Shown here: in pieces, positions 45,369 to 56,267 of the stretch
Layout: each line of letters opens with the position of its first letter
Position numbering within the stretch: the stretch's first letter is position 1
NCBI RefSeq assembly: GCF_020283565.1
Contig: NC_060059.1
Coordinates: 45,962,572-46,026,571 of the forward strand
Length of the DNA: 64,000 nucleotides
Direction of reading: 5' to 3'
Source of the DNA: Trifolium pratense
Lineage: Eukaryota > Streptophyta > Magnoliopsida > Fabales > Fabaceae
Made by a program: the position numbers and the translations under genes
Notes under the pieces: generated by a model
Database searches by the model: none
What the model saw: only the letters and a program-made list of their open reading frames with translations
What the model was told of the DNA's origin: nothing

Positions 45369-47449
45369 ATGTCTGACGTGGAGGAAGTAACGGGGAGCCA
45401 AGCAACGTCGAAACACAAGCTGGTCGACACCATTACTGACCCAGAGCTGGATTGGGTTGCGCCCGAGCCCCGGGGGATTGCTTCGACGATTACCGCCCAG
45501 GATCCGCGGCTTTTTACTGTTGTCGAGGAAGCTGGTTCGGGGAACTGGGAGGTTCATATGCCCGCCGAGGGGGAACGGGTTTGTTCGTCGTACGCGGGCT
45601 GCAGCTTTACTATGTACGAGATGGCGTTCAAGGAGTTGGGATTTCGGCTGCCCTTCAACGATCTAGAAGCCGGGATTTTTGGTCGGCTAAAAGTGGCTCC
45701 TTCCCAGCTTCATCCGAATTCACTAGCGTTCATCCGGGCATATCAGATCCTTTGTCGGTATCTGGAGGTGGAGGCTACTGTTGCCCTATTCTTTTATATC
45801 TTCCAAATCCAACGTCAGAAAGTCGGGGATCGGCAGGGTTGGATTTCCTTGAAGCACCAGTCGAGCAAGATATTTAGGATGTTCGTTGAGTCTGCTCGGG
45901 GCTTCAAGGAGAGGTATTATGTGGTGAAGCCGGTGACGGAGTTTGCTTTTGATTCTCTGCACATGGAGAAGCCCGTGTTCCTCGAGGATGGGTCTCCTCA
46001 GTTGGACGAGGAAGGGGAGCAAGTAGTGGAGTGGGTTCTTCGATTCCCACTGTCGTGGTCGTCGGAACATTTTGTACTGCGAACCGACGAGTATCTGACG
46101 CCTGTCGAGGACCTGACCCCGGCGGAGATGGCAGGCTTTGAGAAGCTTAAGGCCTACGTAGATGGCTTTAAGCCTTGTAAAGTTATAACCAGTCTAGGGG
46201 ATGTTGCCGTAGACAAGCATGGTAAACCGAGGATCGAACCTCGTTTTGTAAATACAAAATTATTACTGTCGTGCAAGACTGTCTCTGCCGAGGACACTTT
46301 GTTGGGTATCTGTTTTAATTCCTGCCCGTTTTTTACTTGTTTTACATTCAGCATTTGATGTTTTGAGTGTCTCCCCGTGTTTCTGACCACGTTTGTGATT
46401 TTGCAGGTAGAATGGCTGATCTTGCTTCCGAGCTGATGAGGATAGCTGCTGAGCAAAAGGGGGAGAAGTCAAAGAAAAAGGCGAGGAGGGCCAAGCCAAC
46501 CATTTTGATGGGCGATCAGGGTGCTTCGGGGAGCGTCTCCCAATCTTCCCCGGTAGGCAGTTCAGCTGGGACTCCGGGTGGTCGTTCGAAGAGGCAGCGG
46601 GAGGAGCAGATGACGCCTATCGTCGACTTGTCAGAGGGGGACGGTGGCTTCGTTCTCCCCGCATGTTTGAGCGACCAGAAATACTTCGACAAGAATCCCC
46701 TCCAGGTGCCCGCTTCAGAGAAGGCTTTTATACTGGGCGCTTCTGCATCTGCCCGACAGAAGCAGCTTAATGAGGATGTTGCTGCTGTCATCCGTCTGGC
46801 GGAGACAGCCTTGGTGCTCAATGAAGGGGGACCAACTCTCGAGGCTGAGAAGCTGGCCGCTAAAAACAGGAAGCTGGAGGCTGAGATTGCTTTGTTGGAA
46901 AATGATCTGCTCGACCTTAGGAGCAAGCAGGAAAATTATTTCAAGAATATGGAGGAGGCCCGACTTACTGCTGAGCAGCTGGAGAAGACGAATAAGGTGC
47001 TCGAGGACCTGAAAGTCAGCAGTGCCGAGCAGAGGGGTAAGCTGATGGAAGAAGTGGCTATGTTGCAAGCCAAGTGTGCCCCTCTTGAGGATGAGAAGGA
47101 GGAAACTCTCAAGTTTGTAACTCGAGGAGACTTGGTGAAGGAAATCAAAAGGCAAGGGGGCTTGATGTTGGCGAGTATGGTGCACGGGTGGAAGAATGCG
47201 ATCGCCCAACTCAGGGTTGTGAATGCCGAGCATGGCTTGATTACTGATGGCATTCACAAGCTCAAACGGGTTGAGAACGGGCAGATTGTTATTCCTGAGG
47301 AGTATAAGCAAATGGAGCTCGAGGAGGAAAAGTTGGATGAAGAGGCGGTTGATGATGAGGACGAGGAGGATGAGGAAGTCGAAGAGGAGGTTGTCGGGGA
47401 GGAGAGGGCACCGGAGGGCAACCCAGAGGGTCATGATGAAAGCTCCTGA
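45369..47449 (+). CDS. Tat antisense protein (aORF), two coding exons
   Basis: Exon 45369-46305 and exon 46407-47449 join in phase 1 across a 101-bp GT-AG intron (donor G|GTATCTG, acceptor TTTTGCAG), giving about 660 residues with no internal stop. The N-terminal half carries the plant 'putative gypsy type transposon' domain (FRLPFNDLE, then APSQLHPNSLAFIRA, then LFFYIFQIQR). The second exon has a basic stretch (KSKKKARRAKP), a long coiled coil of about 150 residues, and an acidic tail (DDEDEEDEEVEEE). A nuclear protein that dimerises through the coiled coil is plausible but unproven. It is transcribed opposite to gag-pol and ends 0.73 kb from the gag-pol stop. Antisense ORFs of this class are known in Tat elements such as Grande and Retand; no role has been established that I know of. 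The in-frame start at 46367 is inside the intron, so that ORF alone is not the product. Confidence 0.8.
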
Positions 47450-48181
47450 TCCTCCCCGGTTTTTATTTGGGCCTGCGCGCCAATGACTTGTACTTTATTC
47501 GTCTCTTTTGTTTCATGACAATTTGCTTTTGGTGGCCTGCGTGCCCGGTTTTTGTACCATTCGGACAAATGGGTTTTTATGCCCGGTATTTATAACAATG
47601 ATTGTTTTATTCATCCTGCTCGTCTATTCTATCTCCTCGTTTGTATGTTTAAATTATTGTTTTCGTTTTTCCTAAGTTATGCCTGCGTGGAATATGCATG
47701 TCTTTATGCTTGCTCGTTTTTAACTTAACAACTTTTTGGTTTTGATATTCGTGTACTTGCTCGACATTGTTGTATGCCTGCTCGACAAAACCGTTTTTAT
47801 ATTTGTAAGTTTTTTGTTGCGAGCGCGTTTCGTCGAGGAGGTCGTCCTCGGATTTAACTTAGAAAGTTTAGGGAACTAACTAAGCGCCTAGAGTTGTTTT
47901 CTGAGGCTAATACGGACGCCGACACGTTGTTGTGCCCGCCCCCGCGGCTTGAACTTCCCATCGCGAGCTGGGCGTTAAGCCTTGGCACGAAGACGAGGAG
48001 CTTGTCTCAAAGGTCATCCTTGTCGGGGAGACGCTCTGCCCTTCCTGAGCTAGAGTATCTCCTTTTCAGTTATTTGGATCGAGCACGTGTGCCCGCGTGC
48101 TTTCCGTTGTCGAGGTGTCGGGCTCGTTGCTGGAGGATCCGAGCAGCCTTTTAGAAGTGTTTTTTTTACTTTGGCAATAAC
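47450..48181. other. Shared 3' region between converging genes of Tat-B
   Basis: 732 bp without a supported ORF, between the TGA of the antisense gene and the gag-pol stop. If either transcript runs past its stop by a few hundred bases, the two would overlap as complementary RNA. Confidence 0.6.
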
Positions 48182-51100
48182 TTAGCTATAATATTGTTTT
48201 AATTTTTGGGCGTTCCAAGGTCGAGGAAGTTTCTTTCCTCGAAGATCCTCGAGATAATACGCGCCATTTTCTGTTTTGTCAATGACGCGATATGGTCCTT
48301 CCCAGTTGGCCGCCAATTTACCATCCTGGGAGTCCTTAGCATTTCGTCTTAAGACGAGGCTGCCCACTTCAAATTCTCTTTTGATGACTTTGACGTCGTG
48401 TCGGGCAGCTATTTTTTGTTTAAGGGTGGCTTCCCGAAGGGATGCCCCCGTGCGGATCTCTTCGACGAGATCAAGCTCTTCACGGAGAGCTTCGTCGTTC
48501 ATTTCTTCTTCGAGCGGTTGCTCGGTTCGGCGAGATGGCTCGCCCACCTCCACGGGGATGACTGCTTCTGTTCCGTATACCATTCTAAATGGAGTCTCCC
48601 CGGTTGTGGAGTGTGGTGTTGTGCGATAGGCCCAAAGGACGCTTTCGAGCTCCTCGACCCATTTCTTTTTGTTCTGGTCCAATCTTCGACGTAGGCCGCG
48701 CAGGATTACTCTGTTGGCGGCCTCGGCTTGCCCGTTAGTTTGGGGATGTTCTACGGAAGTGAAATGTTGCTTAGTCCCCAGGGCAGCGAGGAAGTCTTGG
48801 AAACCTTTGTCCGTGAATTGTGTCCCGTTGTCCGTGACGACGGCTTGTGGTATCCCAAACCGGCAGAGTACGTCGCGTTTGAAGAAACGGAGTATCCTGA
48901 ATGACGTTATGTCGGAGAGAGGTTCAGCCTCTACCCATTTGGTGAAGTAGTCCACGGCGACTATTAGAAATTTATTTTGGTGAAGTCCCTTTGTGAAGGG
49001 GCCAAGTATGTCCATGCCCCACCAAGCGAAGGGCCATGGTGACGACAAAGATTTGAGTTCGTGGGGAGGAGCCAGGTGCATGTCCCCATGTCGTTGACAT
49101 TTGTCGCACTTCTTCACATGGTCCTTTGCGTCTTGCTGCATGGTGGGCCAGTAGTATCCTGCTCGGAGAGCTTTTCTGGCCAGCGATCTTCCTCCCAGGT
49201 GCTGGGCGTTGATCCCCTCGTGTACCTCGCGCAGGATGTAGTCGACTGTTTCCTCGTCGACGCATTTTAGGAGTGGGATTGAGAATCCTCTTCTATATAA
49301 CTTTCCGTCGAGGACGACATATGCGCATGCTCGACGCCTAATTGTTGCTGCCTCTTTCTGATCGTCAGGGAGGGTTCCATTCGCGAGGAAGTTGTACACG
49401 GGGGTCATCCAGCAATTTTGGTCGCCAATGACATTTATGTCGAGGACGTTGCTCGCCTTCTCGATGCTTGGTCGGGGGAGTACTTCCTGAATGACGGATT
49501 TGTTTCCGCCTTTCTTTTTTGTGCTCGCCAGTTTAGACAGGATATCTGCCCGTTTGTTGTGTTCGCGTGGAACGTGTTGCACCTCCACGGATTCGAACTT
49601 AGTGATTTTTTCCTTCACTAATGCTAGATATTCAGAGAGATTATCATTTTTGGCTTGATATTCTCCCAATACTTGTGAGGCAACAAGTTGTGAGTCTGTG
49701 AAAATTTTTACTTCTTTTGCCTCCATGTCCTCGGCCAACCGTAGCCCTGCTAGGAAGGCTTCGTATTCTGCTTGGTTATTTGATGTCGGGAAGGATAGTG
49801 CTAGGGACACTTCGATGATGATCCCATTTTCGTTTTCCAGGATAATTCCTGCTCCTGCTCCCGTGGAGCTTGACGCTCCGTCGACGAATATTGTCCATTT
49901 GTCTGCCTCGCTTGCTGAGGAGGCTGGACTCGTCATTTCGGCCACAAAGTCTGCTAGGACTTGTGATTTTAGCGCTTTCCTGCTTTCGTAACGAATGTCG
50001 AATTCGGAAAGCTCGAGGGACCATTTGAGCATCCTGCCCGCCATATCTGGTCGACCAAGCAATGATTTGATGGGTTGGTCGGTTCGTACTATGATCGTGT
50101 GTGCTAGGAAGTAGTGACGTAGTCTTCTTGCTGCGTTGATCAAGGCGAGGGCCACCTTTTCGATTTGTGTATATCTGAGTTCGGGCCCCTGTAGGGCCTT
50201 GCTCGTGAAGTACACTGGTTTTTGTCCTTCCGTTGTTTCGCGGACAAGGGCTGCGCTGACGGCCTCGGATGCGACGGAGAGGTAGATGTATAACACCTCC
50301 TCGACATCCGGGCGCGAGAGGACTGGGGGTTCGGACAGGGCCTTCTTAAGATGTTGGAGGGCCTGCTCGCACTCGTCCGTCCATTCGAACACAGCTTCTT
50401 TCCTTAGTAATTTGAAAAGCGGTAATGCGTGTTGAGCAGATTTTGCTACGAAGCGAGACAATGAGGTCAGCATTCCGTTCAGGGTTTGTATGGATTTTTT
50501 GTTGCTCGGAGTTGGGAGCTCCGTAAAGGCACGACATTTGTCGGGGTTGGCTTCGATTCCTCGTTCTGTTAGGTAGAATCCGAGGAACTTTCCTGCTCGT
50601 ACCCCGAAGGTGCACTTTTCTGGGTTGAATCGCATGTTGTGTTTTCTGGCCTGCTCGAAAACCTTACGTAAGTGGGCGGTATGGTCGATTTCCTCATGGG
50701 ATTTTACGATCATGTCGTCCATGTAGACTTCGAGCATGTCGCCTATTTCTGCCCGGAATACTTTGTTCATCATCCGCTGGTATGTAGCACCAGCGTTTTT
50801 TAGACCGAAGGGCATTACGTTGTAGTAATAGTTGCCCGACTCGGTCATGAAAGCTGTTTTTCCCCTGTCGGCCACAGCCATTGGGATTTGGTTGTATCCT
50901 GAATATGCATCCATAAAAGACAATAATTTAAAGCCAGAAGAATTATCGACTAATTTATCAATGCAAGGTAAAGGATAGGAATCTTTAGGGCAAGCCCTAT
51001 TGAGATCGGTATAGTCAACACACATGCGCCATTTTCCATTAGATTTTTTAACTAGTACAACGTTTGACAACCAGGTAGTGTATCTGGCTTCAGAAATAAA

Positions 51101-54100
51101 ATTTGCCTCTAGGAGGTCTTTTACAGCTTTTTCAGCAGCCTCCGCTTTTTCGGGAGACTGCCTACGCCTACGTTGCACTACGGCACTAGCAAGTGGGTCG
51201 ACAGTAAGTTGATGACAAGCGATATTTGGATCCAGCCCGGGCATGTCGGCAGCGTGCCATGCGAACAAATCAGCATTTTCTCTAAGGCAGGCTTTCAGCT
51301 GCTTCCTCGCCAACTCGGGGAGCCCTGTCCCAATCTTGACTCCTTTTTCTGGATCCTCGCCAAACTGGACTATCTCAAAGTCTCCATCTGGGATGGGGCG
51401 ATAATGCTCTTTGCTCGCCTCGTCGTCCTCCTTCTCCTCCTTCCTCAGCTTTTTCTCCTCCTTATGCTCTTTCTTGGAGGTGCGGCTGTCAAGATCAACA
51501 GAGCTCACACTTGGACCGGGCAGACTTGGTGGTGCTTCCGGGGATGGTTTTGGTGGTGTTTCCGAGGAAGGCTTTGGCTTCTTTGCTTCAGGAGCTTTGC
51601 CGATGAAGTTGTTGCCTTTGGATGCTGCGTCAAAGCACCTCCTCGCGGCTTCGATGTCCCCGTGCAAAGTAGCAACCTGCCCCTTATGAGTGTAATATTT
51701 CATCTTCAGGTGGGCGGTGGAGGGGACAGCCATCAGGTCTGCTATAGCCGTCCTGCCGATGATGCACTGGTAGAGGCAGGGGCAGTCCACGACCAAGAAT
51801 TTCACCCTGATTGACTTAGCAGTCTCTTCGGAGCCAAAGGTGACGATCAGGTCGACATAACCCCAAGGCCTAGTAGTTGCTCCATTGAATCCTGTGAGGT
51901 CTGAGCCCATGTATGGGGTGAGGTGTGTCTCGTCCAGCTGTAAGGTCCTGAACAAACTGGCGTACATGATGTCGCAAGAGCTCCCCGGATCGATGAGGAC
52001 CCGACGAACGTCCATGTTGGCCATGTCTGCCCGGACGAGGAGGGGAATTTGGAAATTGGCTGTCCCACCGGGCAGCTCTTCTCGATAGAAGGCTAAAGGC
52101 ATTGATCGCCCCTTCGCCTTGTCCAGCGTTGCGTTCATATTTGAGGATGTGTTGATGAGATCCTCGAATTTTCTTTTTATTGATCCGACGGTGTGCTTGT
52201 CCATGTGACCGCCGGATATGACGAGTGAGTCTGTGAAGTAGTCCCCCGTGCTAGGTGTAGGACCAGTATAGGTGTCCCCAAAGTTGCTGGGGATATTAAA
52301 ATCTTCTGGCCGGGATACGCTCATGGCGATCTGCTTGGTGCCACTCGGCCCGGCTGGTGGGGGAACTACCTCCTCGACGGCGCGAGTCTCCGCGGCCTCT
52401 GGTCGAGGGTCATTGTTTCTCTTTACGAACTCTCGTAACTGTCCGTTTCTTATCAATATTTCGATAGCATCCTTCAGCTGGATGCAATCGTCGGTCCTGT
52501 GACCATAACTCTTGTGGTATCTGCAATACCTATTCTTGTCTTGGCCGGGCTTCAGGGGAGTCGGCTTGGGCTGTTTTACATTCGCTCTGTTAAACTCAGA
52601 GATGTGAACCTCAGCAAATATTTCTCCCCGTGATTTGACGAGGGGGGTGTATGTGGCGAATGTGCTTGGAGGGCCACGAGATTCACGCCTGTCGCCCCTC
52701 CTTCTGTCTCTGCCCCTCTCGCCGCCCCGATCGCCGCCTCTATCGTGTCCCCGGTCGCTTCCCCTGTCGTCGTGCCTGTGGGAGGGCTCACGGGCAGGGT
52801 GGCTGCTTCCAGGTCGGGCAAGGCGAGCGACATCAGCTGCCTGGACCTCCTCGTAGTCGATGTACTTTTGAGCTTTTAGGAGGAGGTCGTCCCAGGTGGG
52901 TGGTTTTTCTATGCCCACAGCTTTAGCAAAATCGCTGCCCGGGCGAAGGCCCCTCTGCAGCAAGTATTTCTTCATGTCGTCGGTCGTTTCGACCTGCACA
53001 GCCTCTTTGTTGAATCTCTCGACGAAGTTGCGGAGAGTTTCGTCTTCAGCTTGGTATATGGCCTCCAAGGCATGCACAGTCTTTGGGTGCTTGCGGGAAG
53101 CGGTGAAGTGTCTGGAAAACTGTTCAGTAAGATCCCTCCATGAATGGATGGATTGAGGGGGCAGGCTTTGGTACCATGCCATTGCTCCCTTTCTCAGCGT
53201 GGTTGGGAACAGTCTGCACCTAATGGCACCGCTAATGTTCCTGAAATCCAGGTTCGCGTTGACATTGGCTATGTGATCGTCGGGGTCGGTCAAACCATCA
53301 TACGCGGGGAGCGTAGGAGGTCTCTCGAAACCCTTTGGAATATGTTTCTTTAAGATGTCTCTGGAAAGAGGGCATCGGGGATCGCCCTCGTCGCTCCCGT
53401 TGGGAGAATGGTCCTCGGAAGACCGGGGAGAATAGTCGCCGGGCATGGGCGTTGGACTGCGAGATTTGCGAGGACGGTAGCTGCCCGACGCGCCATGCTT
53501 GGCCATGTTCGTCAACCCTTGAGGTGAATGGCGGCGCGGAGCTTCGTGTTTTCCTTTCTTGCCCGGGGAGAGCCTACCCTCGCGATGTGGAGGAGTACGG
53601 TCCCTCTTCCGAGGAGTAACTTCGACCCTCTCTAAGTCGGGGCGTCGATGTTTGACGGCCGCCGGTCGAGGAGGGGAAGGATTAGCCTGGTGTCTCCGCG
53701 GGGGAGAGTTGGTCTTTCTGCGACGCCGGCTTTTCTCCAGCGCGGCGATTCTTTCGCTCTGCTCGTCCAGTCGACGATTTTGAGCCTGCATGGCCTCCGT
53801 TGTTTGTTTGAGGGCAGCGATCAAGGCTGCGACCTCAGAGTTGGCCAAGACGGCGGGCTGTTCGGCGTTGTTTGCCGGAGCTTCTTGCTTGAATTGCGGG
53901 CGTTTGCCCATCCGACGATCGGTTAGGATCTCGACGTCTTCTTCATCGGAAGAGAGTGAGGCCTCCCGTCCGTCGCGGGAGTCGGTTTCTGGACCGCGTG
54001 TCACGGTGGTATCGTCACGCACCGGTGATAGCACGGTGTTATTCTGCGGCGGCGGAGAGGATGGAACGTTGAGCGCGTTGTCGTCGCCGGCGTCGGTGTT

Positions 54101-54124
54101 GAGTGGCTGCGAAGAACTGGCCAT
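48182..54124 (-). CDS. Tat-B gag-pol polyprotein, intact (1980 aa)
   Basis: A single frame from ATG 54124 to the stop at 48182. Approximate residue positions: acidic then Arg/Ser/Pro-rich gag N-terminus (1-260); Retrotrans_gag core (about 280-400, GAMAWYQSLPPQ at 316); CRYHKSYGHRTDDC (538) in place of a classical knuckle; protease with DPGSS (715); reverse transcriptase with YMDDMIVKS (1137); RNase H (about 1240-1360); second, archaeal-type RNase H (from 1410: IFVDGASS, NNQAEYEAFL, FTDSQLVAS); integrase zinc finger (HLGG…CDKC, to 1671), DDE core (VDYFTKWVEAEPL, VVTDNGTQFTD, NGQAEAANRVIL), and GPY-type C-terminus ending KLKQYYS, without a chromodomain. The dual RNase H marks the Tat lineage. 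All catalytic residues I can check are present. The ATG sits 77 bp inside the primer-binding site. Confidence 0.96.
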   Translation of the reverse strand: MASSSQPLNTDAGDDNALNVPSSPPPQNNTVLSPVRDDTTVTRGPETDSRDGREASLSSDEEDVEILTDRRMGKRPQFKQEAPANNAEQPAVLANSEVAALIAALKQTTEAMQAQNRRLDEQSERIAALEKSRRRRKTNSPPRRHQANPSPPRPAAVKHRRPDLERVEVTPRKRDRTPPHREGRLSPGKKGKHEAPRRHSPQGLTNMAKHGASGSYRPRKSRSPTPMPGDYSPRSSEDHSPNGSDEGDPRCPLSRDILKKHIPKGFERPPTLPAYDGLTDPDDHIANVNANLDFRNISGAIRCRLFPTTLRKGAMAWYQSLPPQSIHSWRDLTEQFSRHFTASRKHPKTVHALEAIYQAEDETLRNFVERFNKEAVQVETTDDMKKYLLQRGLRPGSDFAKAVGIEKPPTWDDLLLKAQKYIDYEEVQAADVARLARPGSSHPAREPSHRHDDRGSDRGHDRGGDRGGERGRDRRRGDRRESRGPPSTFATYTPLVKSRGEIFAEVHISEFNRANVKQPKPTPLKPGQDKNRYCRYHKSYGHRTDDCIQLKDAIEILIRNGQLREFVKRNNDPRPEAAETRAVEEVVPPPAGPSGTKQIAMSVSRPEDFNIPSNFGDTYTGPTPSTGDYFTDSLVISGGHMDKHTVGSIKRKFEDLINTSSNMNATLDKAKGRSMPLAFYREELPGGTANFQIPLLVRADMANMDVRRVLIDPGSSCDIMYASLFRTLQLDETHLTPYMGSDLTGFNGATTRPWGYVDLIVTFGSEETAKSIRVKFLVVDCPCLYQCIIGRTAIADLMAVPSTAHLKMKYYTHKGQVATLHGDIEAARRCFDAASKGNNFIGKAPEAKKPKPSSETPPKPSPEAPPSLPGPSVSSVDLDSRTSKKEHKEEKKLRKEEKEDDEASKEHYRPIPDGDFEIVQFGEDPEKGVKIGTGLPELARKQLKACLRENADLFAWHAADMPGLDPNIACHQLTVDPLASAVVQRRRRQSPEKAEAAEKAVKDLLEANFISEARYTTWLSNVVLVKKSNGKWRMCVDYTDLNRACPKDSYPLPCIDKLVDNSSGFKLLSFMDAYSGYNQIPMAVADRGKTAFMTESGNYYYNVMPFGLKNAGATYQRMMNKVFRAEIGDMLEVYMDDMIVKSHEEIDHTAHLRKVFEQARKHNMRFNPEKCTFGVRAGKFLGFYLTERGIEANPDKCRAFTELPTPSNKKSIQTLNGMLTSLSRFVAKSAQHALPLFKLLRKEAVFEWTDECEQALQHLKKALSEPPVLSRPDVEEVLYIYLSVASEAVSAALVRETTEGQKPVYFTSKALQGPELRYTQIEKVALALINAARRLRHYFLAHTIIVRTDQPIKSLLGRPDMAGRMLKWSLELSEFDIRYESRKALKSQVLADFVAEMTSPASSASEADKWTIFVDGASSSTGAGAGIILENENGIIIEVSLALSFPTSNNQAEYEAFLAGLRLAEDMEAKEVKIFTDSQLVASQVLGEYQAKNDNLSEYLALVKEKITKFESVEVQHVPREHNKRADILSKLASTKKKGGNKSVIQEVLPRPSIEKASNVLDINVIGDQNCWMTPVYNFLANGTLPDDQKEAATIRRRACAYVVLDGKLYRRGFSIPLLKCVDEETVDYILREVHEGINAQHLGGRSLARKALRAGYYWPTMQQDAKDHVKKCDKCQRHGDMHLAPPHELKSLSSPWPFAWWGMDILGPFTKGLHQNKFLIVAVDYFTKWVEAEPLSDITSFRILRFFKRDVLCRFGIPQAVVTDNGTQFTDKGFQDFLAALGTKQHFTSVEHPQTNGQAEAANRVILRGLRRRLDQNKKKWVEELESVLWAYRTTPHSTTGETPFRMVYGTEAVIPVEVGEPSRRTEQPLEEEMNDEALREELDLVEEIRTGASLREATLKQKIAARHDVKVIKREFEVGSLVLRRNAKDSQDGKLAANWEGPYRVIDKTENGAYYLEDLRGKKLPRPWNAQKLKQYYS

Positions 54125-54200
54125 GATGAAGTTTCTTGAGAGGTTTGGTTTTTTATCTTTGTTTCTTTGAGGAAAGGTTAAAGAATGGGGAAGAACTCAG

Positions 54201-54218
54201 TCCCCACAGACGGCGCCA
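54201..54218 (-). other. Primer-binding site of Tat-B
   Basis: On the minus strand TGGCGCCGTCTGTGGGGA, one base from the 5' LTR. TGGCGCC…GGGGA fits a tRNA 3' end (closest to tRNA-Asp, imperfect in the middle). Confidence 0.75.
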
Positions 54219-54219
54219 C

Positions 54220-54808
54220 TGATCTAACCTGTTGATCAGAAAGGTTGATGGCCGGTCCGTTGAGCAAGCGTCCACACCGAAGGGGGGGTTTGTACCTGCA
54301 GGTGCTCCGATGCCTAAGTCAGCAAGGTGAACAAGAGAGATACAAAGAAGAGAGAGAAAGTATAGTGAGAATGAATCAGAATACCTGGCTCTCCTGTATA
54401 GGAGAGCTTATATAGTGCCCCCAGCGCTGGGCCAAAGGTTGGTCTATTGGGCCTGGATAACCGGCCCAATAGGCTCAACTGCCAGGATAGTCCCTGTATC
54501 GTAGGGGAAGGCCGTTATTTGCTTCTATCCTGGTTGGAGTCGTTCCGCTATTGGCGGGTAATGGATGACTCCGTGACAGATGCGGTTGGATAATGGAGCA
54601 CGTGTTAAACGTGCTGCTTAGCTGTTAAGCTAAGGCTGAATTAGTCATCGCGCATGGATAGACGAGCACGTGATTAGCGTGGAGCTAATCCGTTATGTCG
54701 AGCAGGACACGTCATTGGCTGACGTGTCGGGGGGGTCTCCCCTTGTTGGGCCATGCCCCAAATGTCGGGCATAAGTGATTGGGCCAGCTCTTGGCCCAGT
54801 CCAGAACA
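54220..54808 (-). repeat. Right (5') LTR of Tat-B
   Basis: The promoter-bearing copy for minus-strand transcription, with TATA box CTATATAAG at about 54408-54416. Identical by eye to the left LTR over 589 bp. Confidence 0.95.
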
Positions 54809-54813
54809 ATATC

Positions 54814-55813
54814 AATTATAAATCACAATTATGTCAATTTTTTTTGTTAATTATAAATCGCATTGATGCACAATGAAAACTGTATCACATGTAATTGTAA
54901 AAAAAATTGATTCGATCCCTTCTCATCATGATATATATATATATACACATATATTACCTGAGTGCAGTTCCCTATTGCAAAGGTTCAATATCCATTGGAT
55001 TTATTTTTGTAGGAGTTATAGGATTATCTATGTGATTTAGTTTCTTTTTTACAATTATGTAATGTAGTTTATTATAGGATTATTTATGTAATGTAGTTTT
55101 TTTTTTCTACCAATTATGTAAAGTTTATGGATATATATAATTGATAATTTTATAATTGATAATTTGGTTCTCTATTCAGAATTTTGTTTGGATTTGTCCC
55201 TACAATTTTTAATGAGGTTGATGATAAAATAACTAGACAAAAACCAAACGTCCCATAATAGATATCATGTAAAAAAATTATTGGTCAACACATAATTTGG
55301 CCCCAGCAGTACAATTTGAAAATCTTAAAGTTTATTAGGGTGGACTTTGGTTATTTCTTATTACCATAGCTCCTCAGAGCCATTTGTATAAGCAAGAACC
55401 ATTTATTTTTACGTTAAAAAAAACCATTTATTTTTCTTTTTTCGCAAAATTGGTGCTGATTGATATCAATTAATTGATTCACTCATCAATACATTTTTTT
55501 TATTTCAATTAAAATCATATATGGCAATAATTCAAAGAATTTTTTTTTGGGTACATATAATTCAAAGAATTCTAATTCTAATAAATGTTTACTAGCTCAT
55601 TTTTTTTCAGCAAATAAAATAATGAAATTGAAATATATTAATATATTTGGGCGTAAATTAGCCACACGTTTTGTTTAATAAAAATGGAAATATCAATCTA
55701 TATAATTATAGCAAATTCGAATTAAAAGTATGAATAAAAGAAAATCCTCTAAAAATAATTTTATATTAATCTTTGGCATAAAATAAAAAGCTAATTGAAA
55801 GAAGTATTTATCT
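54814..55813. other. AT-rich intergenic DNA
   Basis: No gene or assigned repeat. It continues the target sequence interrupted by Tat-B. Confidence 0.5.
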
Positions 55814-56267
55814 AAATGATTTTTTCATATTTTAAGGAAAAGGATTTTAATTTTTGTATTGTAAATAAAAGCTTTTTAATAATTTTTATTTTTTAAAAAC
55901 TATAGGACATTAAAACGAAATAAATTTTTTTAAAATAAAATATTTTTTATAAATAATTATAGCTACACTAATTTCTTTTTATGAATACATTAAAAAAAAA
56001 TTGACTGTAGTATATATATTTATTGACTGTAGTATATACATTAAATGATTTTTTTTATATTTTAAGGAAAAAGATTTTAATTTTTATATTGTAAATAAAA
56101 GCTTTTTAATAATTTTTATTTTTTAAAAACTATAGGTACATTAAAACGAAATAACTTTTTTTAAAATGAATTTTTTTTTTATAAATAATTATAGCTACAC
56201 TAATTTCTTTTTATGAATACATTAAAAAAAAATTGACTGTAGTATATATATTTATTGATTGTAGTAT
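55814..56267. repeat. Tandem duplication, unit about 229 bp
   Basis: 55814-56042 is repeated at 56043-56267 with a few changes and indels (both include AAAGCTTTTTAATAATTTTT and AATTGACTGTAGTATATATA). The second copy ends exactly at the target site of the Mutator-like element. Confidence 0.85.

Larger units (their letters stand above)
42981..54808 (-). mobile_element. Tat-lineage Ty3/gypsy retrotransposon 'Tat-B', apparently intact
   Basis: An 11,828-bp element with two 589-bp LTRs that I read as identical, flanked by perfect duplications ATATC (42976-42980 and 54809-54813). From its 5' end on the minus strand: LTR, primer-binding site (54201-54218), uninterrupted gag-pol (54124-48182), a convergent antisense gene on the plus strand, purine tract (43570-43584), LTR. 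No stop, shift or deletion was found in gag-pol or the antisense gene. This combination indicates a very recent insertion, possibly still capable of transposition. Confidence 0.95.

Noticed and set aside
46715..47434. 239-codon minus-strand ORF opposite the Tat-B antisense gene
   Set aside because: It is the leucine-rich mirror of a coiled-coil coding sequence; no domain, and the plus strand explains the composition.
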